NCBI RefSeq assembly: GCF_000834655.1
Contig: NZ_JXQQ01000004.1
Coordinates: 28,380 to 92,379 of the forward strand
Direction: 5' to 3'
DNA from: Variovorax paradoxus
GTDB lineage: Bacteria > Pseudomonadota > Gammaproteobacteria > Burkholderiales > Burkholderiaceae_C
Length of the DNA: 64,000 nucleotides
Part shown: one piece after another, positions 36,686-47,596 of the stretch
Position numbering within the stretch: the first letter of the stretch is position 1
How the letters are laid out: each line of letters starts with the position of its first letter
Program-made: the position numbers and the translations under genes
Notes under the pieces: model-generated
What the model was told of the DNA's origin: nothing
Databases searched by the model: none
Seen by the model: the letters and a program-made list of their open reading frames with translations, nothing else

Positions 36686-37055
36686 AGACGAAGGTGTAGA
36701 CCAGGAAGAACACCACCAGGCCCAGGTCCATCACCAGCGCCTGCCAGAGCGACACGCCCAGGCCCCAGGCGAACATGGGCACCAGGAACGCGATCAGCCC
36801 GCCTTCGAAGCCGATGGCGTGGGCGATGCGGCGGCGCACGCTGCGCCCGCGCACGGCCTGGCGCGATTCCCAGCGCTCGAAGAGCGCATTGAAGATGAGG
36901 TTCCAGATCACCGCGATCACCGATGCGGCCACCGCCAGCACGCCCGAATGGCCGAGCCCGGCGTCCGTCATCAGGGCCAGGCCGGCGCTGGCGCACACGA
37001 TGGCGATCCCCTCGTACAGGGAGATGTAGACGACACGACGCTGGAGCCCTTGCAT
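36618..37055 (-). CDS. PACE-family multidrug efflux transporter (AceI-like)
   Basis: This 145-residue protein has four hydrophobic helices arranged as a bacterial transmembrane pair, with the characteristic WNLIFNALFERWE and VFNWGFDRVF segments. PACE proteins export biocides such as chlorhexidine or short diamines. The start is the ATG at 37055. It is divergent from a LysR regulator across a 100-bp, AT-richer gap, a common arrangement for this family. Its 3' end overlaps the lipase foldase by 68 bp. Confidence 0.9.
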   Translation of the reverse strand: MQGLQRRVVYISLYEGIAIVCASAGLALMTDAGLGHSGVLAVAASVIAVIWNLIFNALFERWESRQAVRGRSVRRRIAHAIGFEGGLIAFLVPMFAWGLGVSLWQALVMDLGLVVFFLVYTFVFNWGFDRVFGLPRSAMGSAQTA

Positions 37056-37155
37056 GACTTTTCCTCTTGAACTTGAATGCGACCGGCGGACTTTATTTGC
37101 CATTTACTGATATAAAAAGTCATCTTGTTTCAATTAATTTGATAGATCGGGTGCC

Positions 37156-38070
37156 ATGGCCTTCTCCAGCGACAACGTCGAGGTGTTCCTGGCTGTAATC
37201 GACCACGGCTCCTTCTCGGCCGCCGCGCGTGCGCTGCACAAGGTGCCCTCGGCCGTCAGCATGGCCATTGCCAGCCTCGAGGCCGAGCTCGACCTGCCCC
37301 TGTTCGACCGCAAGGGCCGCGAGCCCCAACCCACCGCCGCCGCCCGTTCGCTGGAGCCGCAGGCGCGGATGCTCGCGGCGCAGCTCAAGCAACTGCAGGT
37401 GCAGGCGCTCGCCCTCACCCAGGGGCTGGAAAACCGTCTCACGCTCGCCATCGCCCCCGAACTCCTGGCCGCGCCCTGGAGCGGGCCGCTGGCCGAGTTG
37501 GCGCAGCAATACCCGCTGCTGCAGGTCGAGGTGCTGGCCGCGCCGCAGGCCGACGCGCTGGCGCTGCTGCACAGCGGCCGCGCGCAGCTGGCGCTGGTGT
37601 TCGAGCGCCCGAGCCTGGACGGCCGCGAAGGTTTCCAGGAAGTGGGCAGCGACACGATGGTGGCGGTGATGGCGCCCGATCACCCCGCGCTCGTGGCGGC
37701 GGCCGGCGAACGGCTGCGGGAGGAGCACCTCACGAACACCCGGCAGATCGTGGTCGCGGGGCGCGACCTGGCCACCAGCGACCCGCGCTTCGTGTTCGCG
37801 CGCCACGTCTGGCGCACCGACAACGCGCTGGCGGCGCTGAGCCTGATCACCGCCGGTCTCGGCTGGGGCTGGCTGCCGCGCAACTTCGCGCGGCCGCACG
37901 TGGCGGCGGGGGCGCTGGTCGAGATTCCGTTCGAGAACCTCAGCAACGGGCTCGACCTGTGGGTCGATGTGGTGTGGTCAAGGGAGCGCCCGCTAGGGTT
38001 GGGGGCGCAGCGCTTCGTGGCGCTGATCGCGCGCGACCGGCAGGCGGCCGCGCACGCCGCGGCGAACTAG
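37156..38070 (+). CDS. LysR-family transcriptional regulator
   Basis: The 304-residue regulator has an N-terminal winged helix ([40 protein letters not shown]) and a substrate-binding domain that includes [20 protein letters not shown]. It is divergent from the PACE transporter, whose promoter shares the AT-rich gap containing AATTAATT and other A/T runs. It most likely controls that transporter. The stop codon overlaps the convergent metH gene by 4 bp. Confidence 0.9.
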   Translation: MAFSSDNVEVFLAVIDHGSFSAAARALHKVPSAVSMAIASLEAELDLPLFDRKGREPQPTAAARSLEPQARMLAAQLKQLQVQALALTQGLENRLTLAIAPELLAAPWSGPLAELAQQYPLLQVEVLAAPQADALALLHSGRAQLALVFERPSLDGREGFQEVGSDTMVAVMAPDHPALVAAAGERLREEHLTNTRQIVVAGRDLATSDPRFVFARHVWRTDNALAALSLITAGLGWGWLPRNFARPHVAAGALVEIPFENLSNGLDLWVDVVWSRERPLGLGAQRFVALIARDRQAAAHAAAN

Positions 38071-39125
38071 GCGGCTTCCGCTTCGCGGTAGAAGCCTGCG
38101 CTGTTGCTGCCCAGCGCGCGCCCCGCCACCGGCGCGACCGCCTTGCCGATCGCCGCGATGTGGTCCGGCGTCGTGCCGCAGCAGCCGCCCACGATGTTCA
38201 CCAACCCTTCGGCCGCGAACTCGTGCAGGAGGCGCGAAGTGACGTCGGGCGTCTCGTCGAAGCCGGTGTCGCTCATCGGGTTGGGCAGGCCCGCGTTCGG
38301 GTAGCAGCTGATGAAGGTGTCGCCCGCCACGCGCGCGAGTTCCTGGATGTACGGGCGCATCAGCGCCGCGCCCAGCGCGCAGTTGAGGCCGATGGCCAGC
38401 GGGCGCGCATGCCGCACGCTGTGCCAGAACGCGGTGACGGTCTGGCCGCTCAGGATGCGGCCCGAGGCGTCGGTCACGGTGCCGCTGATGATGAGCGGCA
38501 GGCGCTCGCCGCTGTTGTCGAAATACTCGTCCACCGCGAACAGCGCCGCCTTGGCGTTGAGCGTGTCGAAGATGGTCTCGACCAGGATCACGTCGGCGCC
38601 GCCTTCGACCAGCGCTTCGGTCTGCTCGTAGTAGGCGGCACGCAGCGCTTCGAAATCGACGTTGCGCGCGCCCGGGTCGTTCACGTCCGGGCTGATGCTC
38701 GCGGTCTTGGGTGTCGGGCCGAGGGCGCCGGCCACGAAGCGGGGCTTGTCGGGCGTGCTGAACTTGTCGCAGGCCGCGCGCGCGAGCTTGGCGGATTCGA
38801 GGTTCATCTCGCGCGCCAGGTGGGCCATCTTGTAGTCCTCCTGCGCGATGGTGGTCGCGCCGAAGGTGTTGGTCTCGATGAGATCGGCACCCGCCGCGAG
38901 GTAGCCCTCGTGGATGTCGGAGATGACGTCGGGCCGGGTGAGCGAGAGCAGCTCGTTGTTGCCCTTCACGTCGCGCTCGAAGTCCTTGAAGCGCTCGCCG
39001 CGGTACTGGGCCTCGGTGAGCTTGAAGCGCTGGATCATCGTGCCCATGGCGCCATCGAGGATGGCGATGCGCTTTTCGAGGATGCCGGCGAGTGCCTGGC
39101 CGCGGGTATAGATGACGGGCTTCAT
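38067..39125 (-). CDS. metH: Methionine synthase, homocysteine-binding half of split MetH
   Basis: This 352-residue product is the N-terminal homocysteine S-methyltransferase domain of MetH. It has the family start [12 protein letters not shown] and the zinc site Cys249 (IGLNCALG), Cys315 and Cys316 (VGGCCGTTP). [14 protein letters not shown] lies between. It supplies the homocysteine-activating domain missing from the 915-residue protein at 31664-34411. The two genes are 3.7 kb apart instead of adjacent. No SAH riboswitch is seen before it. It is 40 bp downstream of hutG and may be read from the hut operon. Confidence 0.93.
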   Translation of the reverse strand: MKPVIYTRGQALAGILEKRIAILDGAMGTMIQRFKLTEAQYRGERFKDFERDVKGNNELLSLTRPDVISDIHEGYLAAGADLIETNTFGATTIAQEDYKMAHLAREMNLESAKLARAACDKFSTPDKPRFVAGALGPTPKTASISPDVNDPGARNVDFEALRAAYYEQTEALVEGGADVILVETIFDTLNAKAALFAVDEYFDNSGERLPLIISGTVTDASGRILSGQTVTAFWHSVRHARPLAIGLNCALGAALMRPYIQELARVAGDTFISCYPNAGLPNPMSDTGFDETPDVTSRLLHEFAAEGLVNIVGGCCGTTPDHIAAIGKAVAPVAGRALGSNSAGFYREAEAA

Positions 39126-39165
39126 AACCTCCGATTGTAGAAAAGGAGGCTTGCCCTGCCGCCCG

Positions 39166-39990
39166 TCAGTGCTTTGCCGGGCCCTCGACGAAGGCCAGCA
39201 CCGCATCGATCATCCGCCGCACATGCGGCTGCACGCCGGCCGCCACCTCGGGCAGGTAGTCGAAGGGCAGCGTCTCCTGCATGTAGCTCGACTGGGTCAT
39301 CTCCAGCTGCACCGCATGAATGCCGGCCGCCGGATTGCCGTACTGCCGCGTGATGTGACCGCCCTTGAAGCGGCCGTTGAGCACGCCCGTGTAGCCCGTG
39401 GCCGATTCGGCGATGCCCAGCAGCGTGGCGGCCAGCGACGGGTCGCAGCTCGTGCCGTTCCCGGTGCCCAGGTTCAGGTCGGGCAGCTTGCCGTCGAAGA
39501 AGCGCGGCAGCACCGAGCGGATCGAGTGCGCATCCCAGAGCGCGATGGTGCCGTGCACGGCCTTCAGGCGGTCGAGCTCGGCCTGCAGCTGGCGGTGGTA
39601 GGGGTGCCAGATCGCGTCGCGGCGCTCGGCGACCTCCGCGTCATCGGGCAGGTCCTCGGTGGAAGCGTAGACCGGCGTGTCGTCGAAGGTGTCGACCGGG
39701 CACAGGCCGGTGACGCTCTGGCCCGGATAGAGGCTCGCGCCGTCCGGCGGACGGTTCAGGTCGATCACGTAGCGCGAGTGCGTGGCCACGAGCACCGAGG
39801 CGCCGAGTTCGTCGGCAAAGTCGTAGAGCCGTTCGAGGTGCCAGTCGGTGTCGGGCACGTGGCGCGCCTCGTCGGTGAGGCGGGCCGCCAGCGCGGGCGG
39901 CACGTGGGTGCCGACGTGCGGCATCGAGATCAGCAGCGGGCGCGTGCCCTGGCGAAAGCGGAACGCCGGCTCGGCGGTGGTGAAGGGCAT
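39166..39990 (-). CDS. hutG: N-formylglutamate deformylase
   Basis: HutG hydrolyses N-formyl-glutamate to glutamate and formate, the last step of the five-enzyme histidine pathway. The 274-residue protein has the conserved [54 protein letters not shown] and [31 protein letters not shown] lies near the C-terminus. It follows hutF closely (7 bp). Its presence with HutF shows that formiminoglutamate is deiminated first, not split directly by formiminoglutamase. Confidence 0.93.
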   Translation of the reverse strand: MPFTTAEPAFRFRQGTRPLLISMPHVGTHVPPALAARLTDEARHVPDTDWHLERLYDFADELGASVLVATHSRYVIDLNRPPDGASLYPGQSVTGLCPVDTFDDTPVYASTEDLPDDAEVAERRDAIWHPYHRQLQAELDRLKAVHGTIALWDAHSIRSVLPRFFDGKLPDLNLGTGNGTSCDPSLAATLLGIAESATGYTGVLNGRFKGGHITRQYGNPAAGIHAVQLEMTQSSYMQETLPFDYLPEVAAGVQPHVRRMIDAVLAFVEGPAKH

Positions 39991-39997
39991 GGTGGTT

Positions 39998-41428
39998 TCA
40001 GTCCTGGAGGAGTTGGGTGCGCGCCGCCGAGAAGGCGGACGCGGATTCGTTGTGCAGTGCGTGGCGCCCGCCCGAGACGCGCTCGCGGCCGGCCACCCAG
40101 ACGGTGTCGATGGCGGAGGTGCGGTGGCTTGCGAAGACATGCGCCGAGAGCATGTCGGGCGCGGGCAAGCCCTGCAGCGCGACATGCGCCGCATCGAGCA
40201 CGACGAAGTCCGCCTGCTGCCCCGCGGCGAGCCCGCAGACCGCGCGGCCCGAGGCTTGCGCTCCGCCCTGCACCGCTTCGAGCGTGAGCGCGGTCGCGAC
40301 ATGCGGCTGCGCCGCGCTCGCGCCGACGTTGCGCTGGCGCCTGGCCAGGCGCTGGCTGTACTCGAGCATCAGCAGTTCTTCGGCGGCGTTGACGCTGGCG
40401 TGGCTGTCGGAGCCCACGCCCCACGCGCCGCCGTGGCTGCGCCATTTGGCGAAATCGAAGATGCCGTCGCCCAGGTTCGCCTCGGTCGTCGGGCACAGGC
40501 CCGCCACCGCGCCGCTCCTGGCGGCGTATTCGTACTCGGCGTCGTTCATGTGCGTCGCGTGAATGAGGCACCAGCGCGCATCGACCGGTGCGTGGTCGAG
40601 CAGCCATTCGACGGGGCGCAGGCCGCTCCACTCGACGCAGTCGTCCACTTCCTTGGTCTGCTCGGCGATGTGGATGTGGATCGGCGCCGTGCGGTCGATG
40701 GCTTCGAGCCCCGCGACCGCATCGCGCAACGCCTCGGGCGGCACGGCGCGCAGCGAATGCGGCGCCATGCCTAGCCGCGCGCCCTGTGCATCGCACGCGG
40801 GCTTGAGCGCTTGGAGCAGGCGCAGCATCGATTCGGTCGAACGCACGAAGCGGCGCTGCCCTTCGTTGGGCGGCTGGTCGCCGAAGCCGCTGGTCTGGTA
40901 GAGCACCGGCAGCAGCGTGAAGCCGATGCCGGTCTTCTCTGCGGCGCGCAGCAGCGCGAGGCTCAGTGTCGCGTCGTCGGCGTAGGGGCGGCCGTCGGCG
41001 TCGTGGTGCACGTACTGGAATTCGCACACGCTCGTGTAGCCCGCCTCGAGCATCTCGGCGTAGAGCCAGGTCGCGATGGCTTCCATGTGCTGCGGGCCGA
41101 GGCGCGCGGCAAAGCGGTACATCAGCGTGCGCCAGCTCCAGAAGCTGTCGTGCTGCTCGGCGCGGTGTTCGGTAAGGCCCGCGAACGCACGCTGGAAGGC
41201 GTGCGAATGCAGGTTGGGCATGCCGGGGATCACGGGTCCGGACGCCACTTGCGTTCCGGACGCCGGTAGCGCGGCCGACTGCACTTGCGTGAGCTGGCCG
41301 GCGTCGTTCCACGTCAGCAGGACGTTCTTCGCCCAGCCCGCGGGCAGCAGCGCATCGGCTGCGAAGAGTGTTTGTCTTGGGTTGGCGCGAGGGCTGTCGG
41401 CCTTCGATAGCGCTGTCGTCGTATTCAT
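39998..41428 (-). CDS. hutF: Formiminoglutamate deiminase
   Basis: HutF converts N-formimino-L-glutamate to N-formyl-L-glutamate and ammonia. The 476-residue amidohydrolase has the metal-binding [55 protein letters not shown] and [17 protein letters not shown]. The ATG at 41428 overlaps the hutI stop as ATGA. The hutI 3' end there is formed by an interspersed repeat. Confidence 0.94.
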   Translation of the reverse strand: MNTTTALSKADSPRANPRQTLFAADALLPAGWAKNVLLTWNDAGQLTQVQSAALPASGTQVASGPVIPGMPNLHSHAFQRAFAGLTEHRAEQHDSFWSWRTLMYRFAARLGPQHMEAIATWLYAEMLEAGYTSVCEFQYVHHDADGRPYADDATLSLALLRAAEKTGIGFTLLPVLYQTSGFGDQPPNEGQRRFVRSTESMLRLLQALKPACDAQGARLGMAPHSLRAVPPEALRDAVAGLEAIDRTAPIHIHIAEQTKEVDDCVEWSGLRPVEWLLDHAPVDARWCLIHATHMNDAEYEYAARSGAVAGLCPTTEANLGDGIFDFAKWRSHGGAWGVGSDSHASVNAAEELLMLEYSQRLARRQRNVGASAAQPHVATALTLEAVQGGAQASGRAVCGLAAGQQADFVVLDAAHVALQGLPAPDMLSAHVFASHRTSAIDTVWVAGRERVSGGRHALHNESASAFSAARTQLLQD

Positions 41429-42687
41429 GGCCTCAGGCCCTCACCCTGCCCTCTCCCAGAGGGAGAGGGGAAAGAAATACCAATGCGGCCCTGGCGCACC
41501 GCCGTGCGCAGCGGGCGCTGGCCGAACCAGTACGCGAGCTCGGCCGCATCGCGCACGTTCCACAGCACGAAGTTGGCGGGCATGCCTTCGGCGATCGCGC
41601 CGTGCGTGGCCTCCAGGCCCAGCGCGCGCGCCGCATGCAGCGTGACGCCGGCCAGCGCCTCGGGCACCGTCAGGCGGAACAGTGTGCAGGCCATGTTCAC
41701 CATCAGCAGCAGGCTCAGCGTCGGCGAAGTGCCGGGGTTGTGGTCGGTCGACACGGCCATCGGCACGCCCGCCGCGCGCAGCGCCTCGATGGGCGGCAGA
41801 TGCGTGTCGCGCAGCGTGTAGTACGCGCCGGGCAGCAGCACGGCCACGGTGCCCGACCGGCGCATTGCCTCGATGCCCTCGGCCGACAGGTGCTCGATGT
41901 GGTCGCACGAGAGCGCCCCGTAGCGCGCAGCGAGCGCCGCGCCGCCCATGTCCGACAGCTGCTCGGCGTGCAGCTTCACCGGCAGGCCCAGCGCCTTCGC
42001 GGCCTGGAAGACCTGCTCGGTTTCCGCGAGCGAGAAGGCGATGCGTTCGCAGAACACATCCACCGCATCGACCAGCCCTTCGGCGGCGAGCGCGGGCAGC
42101 ATCTCGCGGCACACGAGGTCGATGTAGTCGCCGCTGCGGCCTGTGTATTCGGGCGGCAGTGCGTGCGCGCCGAGGAAGGTGGTGCGCACGGTGACGCCAT
42201 ACGCTTGTCCGAGACGGCGCGCCACGCGCAACTGCTTGCGCTCGTGTTCGAGCGAAAGGCCGTAGCCCGACTTGATCTCGATGGCGCACACGCCATCGGC
42301 CAGCAACTGCTCGAGGCGCGGCGCGGCCTGCGCGAAGAGGGTGTCTTCATCGGCCTCTCGCGTGGCGCGCACCGACGAGACGATGCCGCCGCCGGCCTTC
42401 GCCACTTCTTCGTACGTCGCGCCCGCGAGCCGCATCGCGAATTCATTCGCGCGCTGGCCGCCGTAGACCAGGTGCGTGTGGCAATCGACGAGGCCGGGCG
42501 TGACGAGCGCATCGCCGCCGTCATGCACCACAAGCCCCGCGAACTCGGCCGGCAGCGCGCTGCGCGCGCCGACCCAGCGGATCGCGCCTTGCGCGACCAC
42601 GATGGCGGCTTCGGTGCCGGCATCGGTTGCCAGGCGCAGGCCGGTCCAGAGGCCGTCGGCCGATGGGTATTCGTTGGCAGGGTTCAT
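41425..42687 (-). CDS. hutI: Imidazolonepropionase, with repeat-derived C-terminal tail
   Basis: HutI hydrolyses 4-imidazolone-5-propionate to formiminoglutamate. The 420-residue protein has the amidohydrolase metal site [57 protein letters not shown] and [20 protein letters not shown]. The start is the ATG at 42687. The last 15 or so residues ([15 protein letters not shown]) are translated from a type A repeat, so the gene is about that much longer than usual members of about 405 residues. Confidence 0.94.
   Translation of the reverse strand: MNPANEYPSADGLWTGLRLATDAGTEAAIVVAQGAIRWVGARSALPAEFAGLVVHDGGDALVTPGLVDCHTHLVYGGQRANEFAMRLAGATYEEVAKAGGGIVSSVRATREADEDTLFAQAAPRLEQLLADGVCAIEIKSGYGLSLEHERKQLRVARRLGQAYGVTVRTTFLGAHALPPEYTGRSGDYIDLVCREMLPALAAEGLVDAVDVFCERIAFSLAETEQVFQAAKALGLPVKLHAEQLSDMGGAALAARYGALSCDHIEHLSAEGIEAMRRSGTVAVLLPGAYYTLRDTHLPPIEALRAAGVPMAVSTDHNPGTSPTLSLLLMVNMACTLFRLTVPEALAGVTLHAARALGLEATHGAIAEGMPANFVLWNVRDAAELAYWFGQRPLRTAVRQGRIGISFPSPSGRGQGEGLRP
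41437..41480. repeat. Half copy of type A repeat at the hutI 3' end
   Basis: The segment gccctcaccctgccctctcc, with the short hairpin CCCTCTCCCAGAGGGAGAGG and tail aaagaaatac, matches one arm of the type A elements. It forms the last codons of hutI and includes the region of the overlap with hutF. Confidence 0.75.
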
Positions 42688-42709
42688 CGTCTTGTTCTCT
42701 TTCTGCAGG

Positions 42710-43282
42710 TTACGCCGGCACGATGCGCACCGCCACCAGCCGCGCGTCTTCGCCCTGCGGCACCGCGTGCCAGGGCTGCGCCGCATCGGCCCAGTGCAGG
42801 CCCTCGCTCTCGGCGCAGGTGTCGTCGTTCAACCGCCATGCACCGCGCAGGGCCAGCAGCACGCCGTGGGGCGCAGATTCGATGGCCGCGGCGCGATCCA
42901 GCACCTGCACGTCGGCGCGCCACCGGCCGCGCCGCGTCATCACGTTGAAATCGTTCGACGCACCGCCCAGCAGCGTGCAGTCGATCGCATCGTCGCCGCT
43001 GAAGGCAAAGGGCCGGTGCGGCACGTCGAGCCGGTGCGCGATGCGCCCGTCGTGCGTGAAGAGCCGCACCCCATCGCCTTCGAGCAGCATGATCTGCCGC
43101 TCGATGCCCGCGAACACCGAGAACGGCCCGGCTGCCGCGATGGTCGCGATGCTCACGCGCCAGCCGAAGCTCTCGAGCCCCGCGCCCTGCGGCCAGCTCG
43201 CGATTTCCTGCGTGGTGCCGCCGCCGTTCTTCCAGGGCATGGCGGGCAGCGTGGCGCGGGAGAAGCGCTGTACGCCGCTCAT
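42710..43282 (-). CDS. hutD: HutD family protein
   Basis: This 190-residue cupin-like protein has the DUF886/HutD landmarks [39 protein letters not shown] and [11 protein letters not shown]. HutD limits excessive induction of histidine use in pseudomonads and may bind a pathway intermediate; its mechanism is not settled. It ends 22 bp before the hutI start. A type A repeat separates it from the upstream transporter gene. Confidence 0.88.
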   Translation of the reverse strand: MSGVQRFSRATLPAMPWKNGGGTTQEIASWPQGAGLESFGWRVSIATIAAAGPFSVFAGIERQIMLLEGDGVRLFTHDGRIAHRLDVPHRPFAFSGDDAIDCTLLGGASNDFNVMTRRGRWRADVQVLDRAAAIESAPHGVLLALRGAWRLNDDTCAESEGLHWADAAQPWHAVPQGEDARLVAVRIVPA

Positions 43283-43293
43283 GACCGAGCCCC

Positions 43294-43416
43294 CTCTTGC
43301 TCTTTCCCCTCCCGGGGGAAGGCTGGGATGGGGGCAGCGCCCAACGAGCGTTGTGAATGGGTCGAGGCCGTTGTGCCCCCACCCCAACCCTCCCCCGGGA
43401 GGGGAGGGAGAAATAC
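43294..43416. repeat. Type A palindromic repeat, hutD upstream gap
   Basis: This is the most complete copy: ctcttgctctttcccctccc, GGGGGAAGGCTGGGATGGGG and, on the other side, TGCCCCCACCCCAACCC, then CTCCCCCGGGAGGGGAGGGA and agaaatac. It fills the 151-bp gap between the permease and hutD genes. Confidence 0.85.
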
Positions 43417-43433
43417 CGATGCGAATGCGCGGC

Positions 43434-44102
43434 TCATCGCATCAACCCGCCCTGGCGCAGCTTCTGCTCGAAGTGCCGCAGCACCAGCGTCATCGTGCCG
43501 GTCAGCACGAAGTACACGAGCGCGATGGCCAGGTACACCTCCAGCGAGCGGTACGACACGCTGATGATCTTCTGCCCCTCGTGCATCACGTCGTGGATCG
43601 TCAGCAGCGACACGAGCGCCGAGTTCTTGATGAGCGCGATGAACTCGTTGCCCAGCGGCGGAATCATCCGCACCACCGCCTGCGGCAACACGATCTGGCG
43701 CATCGCCACGCCGGGCGTCATGCCCAGCGACTGCGCGGCCATCGTCTGGCCCTTGTCGATCGACTGGATCGCGCCGCGCACGATCTCCGACACATAGGCG
43801 CCGGAGTAAACGCCGAGCCCCAGCACGCCGCACAGGAAGGCAGGCAGCAGGATGCCGAAGTGCGGCAGGCCGAAGAACAGGATGAACAGCTGAACCAGCA
43901 GCGGCGTGCCGCGAATGGCCGCCACATACGCGGTGCACACGCCATAGATCCAGCGCCGCTTCGGATTCAGCCGGCCGATGCCGACGATGAGCCCGAGCAC
44001 GCAGCCCAGCGCGAGCGCGCAGGCGGTGATCTCCACCGTGACGAGCGCACCGCGCAGCAGGTCGGGCCAGCCCTGCCAGACCGGGGAGAAATCGAGATCC
44101 AT
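43434..44102 (-). CDS. Polar amino-acid ABC transporter permease (HisM/GlnP type)
   Basis: The 222-residue permease has several hydrophobic segments, and the EAA-loop GMTPGVAMRQIVLPQAVVRM. AAIRGTPLLVQLFILFFGLP and LGVYSGAYVSEIVRGAIQSI are typical of histidine/glutamine-type importers. In the hut locus it most likely imports histidine or urocanate, with the binding protein gene 109 bp upstream. No ATP-binding subunit for it is present in the window. Confidence 0.9.
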   Translation of the reverse strand: MDLDFSPVWQGWPDLLRGALVTVEITACALALGCVLGLIVGIGRLNPKRRWIYGVCTAYVAAIRGTPLLVQLFILFFGLPHFGILLPAFLCGVLGLGVYSGAYVSEIVRGAIQSIDKGQTMAAQSLGMTPGVAMRQIVLPQAVVRMIPPLGNEFIALIKNSALVSLLTIHDVMHEGQKIISVSYRSLEVYLAIALVYFVLTGTMTLVLRHFEQKLRQGGLMR

Positions 44103-44205
44103 GGTCAGCCCCCTCGGCGGCCGGATGCCGGGCCGCCCAAAGCCGGCCGCGCCTCCCCCTTGGGGGGTGAAGTTACACGCGCGCAGCGCGTGAAATGCCG
44201 GGGGG
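44103..44205. repeat. Type C GC-rich interspersed repeat, permease upstream gap
   Basis: The gap contains ggcggccggatgccgggccg, CTCCCCCTTGGGGGGTGAAG and gttacacgcgcgcagcgcgt. It matches the 26289-26385 copy in the other orientation. No gene is visible. Confidence 0.7.
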
Positions 44206-44211
44206 CCAACA

Positions 44212-44946
44212 TCACTTGAACCACTTCTTCACGATCTGGTCGTAGGTGCCGTCGGCCTTGAGCTTCTCGATCGCGGCGTTCACGGCCTTGGTGAGTTCGG
44301 GCGTGTCCTTGCGGATCGCCATGCCGTATTCCTCGGTGGTGATCTGCTCTGGCAGCACCTTCAGGCCGCCGCGCGTGCGCACGTACTGGTAGGCGGCGGG
44401 CTTGCCGGTGACGGCGGCGTCGGCACGGCCGATGTCCACCAGGTTGAACATCTCCTGGTTCTTCTCGACCTCCATCAGCTGCACCTGCGGGAATTTCTCC
44501 TTGGTGTACGACACCGACTTGGTGCCCACCTGCACGCTGACCTTCTTGCCGTTGATGTCGGCCGGTGTCTTGATGGCCGTGTTGCCGTCCTTCACCATCA
44601 CGACAAGGCCGCCCGCGTAGTACGGCACGGTGAAGTCGACCACCCTCTTGCGCTCGTCGGTGATGTAGATGGCCGAGACGGCCATGTCGAAGCGCTTGGA
44701 AATGAGGCCCGGAACGAGCCCCTTGAAGTCGATGTCGATCCACTCGATCTTGCGGCCCATCGCCTTGCCGACGGCCTCGACCAGCTCCACGTCGAAGCCG
44801 GTGCGCTTGCCGTTCTCCACGAACTCCATCGGCGGGAAGGTGGCATCGGTGGCCACGCGCAGCGGCTCGCCTTGGGCTTGCGCGGCGCCCGCGAAACCGA
44901 TGAGGGCGGCGGCGGCAACGGTGAAAAGAGTGCGACGGGTGTTCAT
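44212..44946 (-). CDS. Polar amino-acid ABC transporter substrate-binding protein
   Basis: The 244-residue periplasmic binding protein has a signal peptide (FTVAAAALIGFAGAAQA) and a family 3 solute-binding fold: VATDATFPPMEFVENGKRTG, FDVELVEAVGKAMGRKIEW, and KYFDMA-like RFDMAVSAIYITDERKRVVD. It pairs with the permease downstream. The context points to histidine or a related compound as ligand; sequence alone does not decide. Confidence 0.9.
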   Translation of the reverse strand: MNTRRTLFTVAAAALIGFAGAAQAQGEPLRVATDATFPPMEFVENGKRTGFDVELVEAVGKAMGRKIEWIDIDFKGLVPGLISKRFDMAVSAIYITDERKRVVDFTVPYYAGGLVVMVKDGNTAIKTPADINGKKVSVQVGTKSVSYTKEKFPQVQLMEVEKNQEMFNLVDIGRADAAVTGKPAAYQYVRTRGGLKVLPEQITTEEYGMAIRKDTPELTKAVNAAIEKLKADGTYDQIVKKWFK

Positions 44947-44990
44947 GAGAGCGAAACTTTCGTGAGTTTGAAAAAGGCAGGTGCGACTGG

Positions 44991-45725
44991 CTACTGCAGC
45001 GCGCGGGAGATGCGGGCCGCCGTGACGACGGTCATGTGGAGCAATGCAGCTTCCATGCCCTGCACGCGCGTGATCGGCGCCATGAGCGTGATCGCGCCGC
45101 GCAGGCGCCGGCCCGAGGCCAGCACCGGCGCACTCACGCCCCAGACGCCGGCATCGACCTCGCCCTGCGTCACGGCATGGCCGGCTTCGCGGATCGCATC
45201 GAGTTCGGCGGCGCGTTCGGCGCGGCGTTCAGCGCTCTCGCCGAGGCCATCGAGCAACGCATCGCGCTGGTCGAGCGGCATGTGGGCCAGCAGGCACTTG
45301 GCGCTCGCGCCGTCGCTGGCCGGAACGCTGCGTCCCCGGTCGAACGAGCAGCGCAGCGAATGTTCGCTGTCGATCATCTCCAGGCACACCACGCGGTCGT
45401 TCACCGCGGTGACCAGCGCCACGCTCTCGTGGCTCTGCTGCACCAGCGCGCGCATGTCGGCGCGGGCGGCCATGACGAGGTCGGAGTTGCCGTCGAAGCC
45501 GCTGGCCAGTTGCACGCTTACCGGACCGGGCGAGTAGCGCCCATCGGACTCCATCACGAAGCCCCAGCGTCGCAGCGTGGCGATCTGCCGGTACAGCGTG
45601 CTCTTGACCAGGCCGGTGGCCTGCACAAGCTCGGCCGCCGTCATCGCGACCTTGCTCTGCGCCAGCACCGACAGCACGAAAAGCGCGCGGTCGCTGTGGG
45701 CGGGGGCGTCGGTCGGGGGCGTCAT
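44991..45725 (-). CDS. IclR-family transcriptional regulator
   Basis: The roughly 244-residue protein has an N-terminal winged helix (SDRALFVLSVLAQSKVAMTA, then LVQATGLVKSTLYRQIATLR) and an IclR effector domain (RGRSVPASDGASAKCLLAHM, VDAGVWGVSAPVLASG). The start could be the ATG at 45725 or an upstream TTG/GTG near 45755-45761; none has a strong ribosome-binding site. It is located between hutU and the amino-acid binding protein gene. It may tune the downstream transporter, in addition to HutC. Confidence 0.88.
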   Translation of the reverse strand: MTPPTDAPAHSDRALFVLSVLAQSKVAMTAAELVQATGLVKSTLYRQIATLRRWGFVMESDGRYSPGPVSVQLASGFDGNSDLVMAARADMRALVQQSHESVALVTAVNDRVVCLEMIDSEHSLRCSFDRGRSVPASDGASAKCLLAHMPLDQRDALLDGLGESAERRAERAAELDAIREAGHAVTQGEVDAGVWGVSAPVLASGRRLRGAITLMAPITRVQGMEAALLHMTVVTAARISRALQ

Positions 45726-45841
45726 CGCAGGCAGTATCTTGCTCGCCGTTCTCACATCCAAGCCCGGATTCCCACCCGGTGGGAATGGGCTGGATTTTTA
45801 CTTCTACCTTTGTCTTGCGGGTTTGCGCGACAGCGACCCGC

Positions 45842-47569
<1,728 letters not shown>

Positions 47570-47596
47570 GGCGTGGTTCTCCTATCGAGTGATGTT

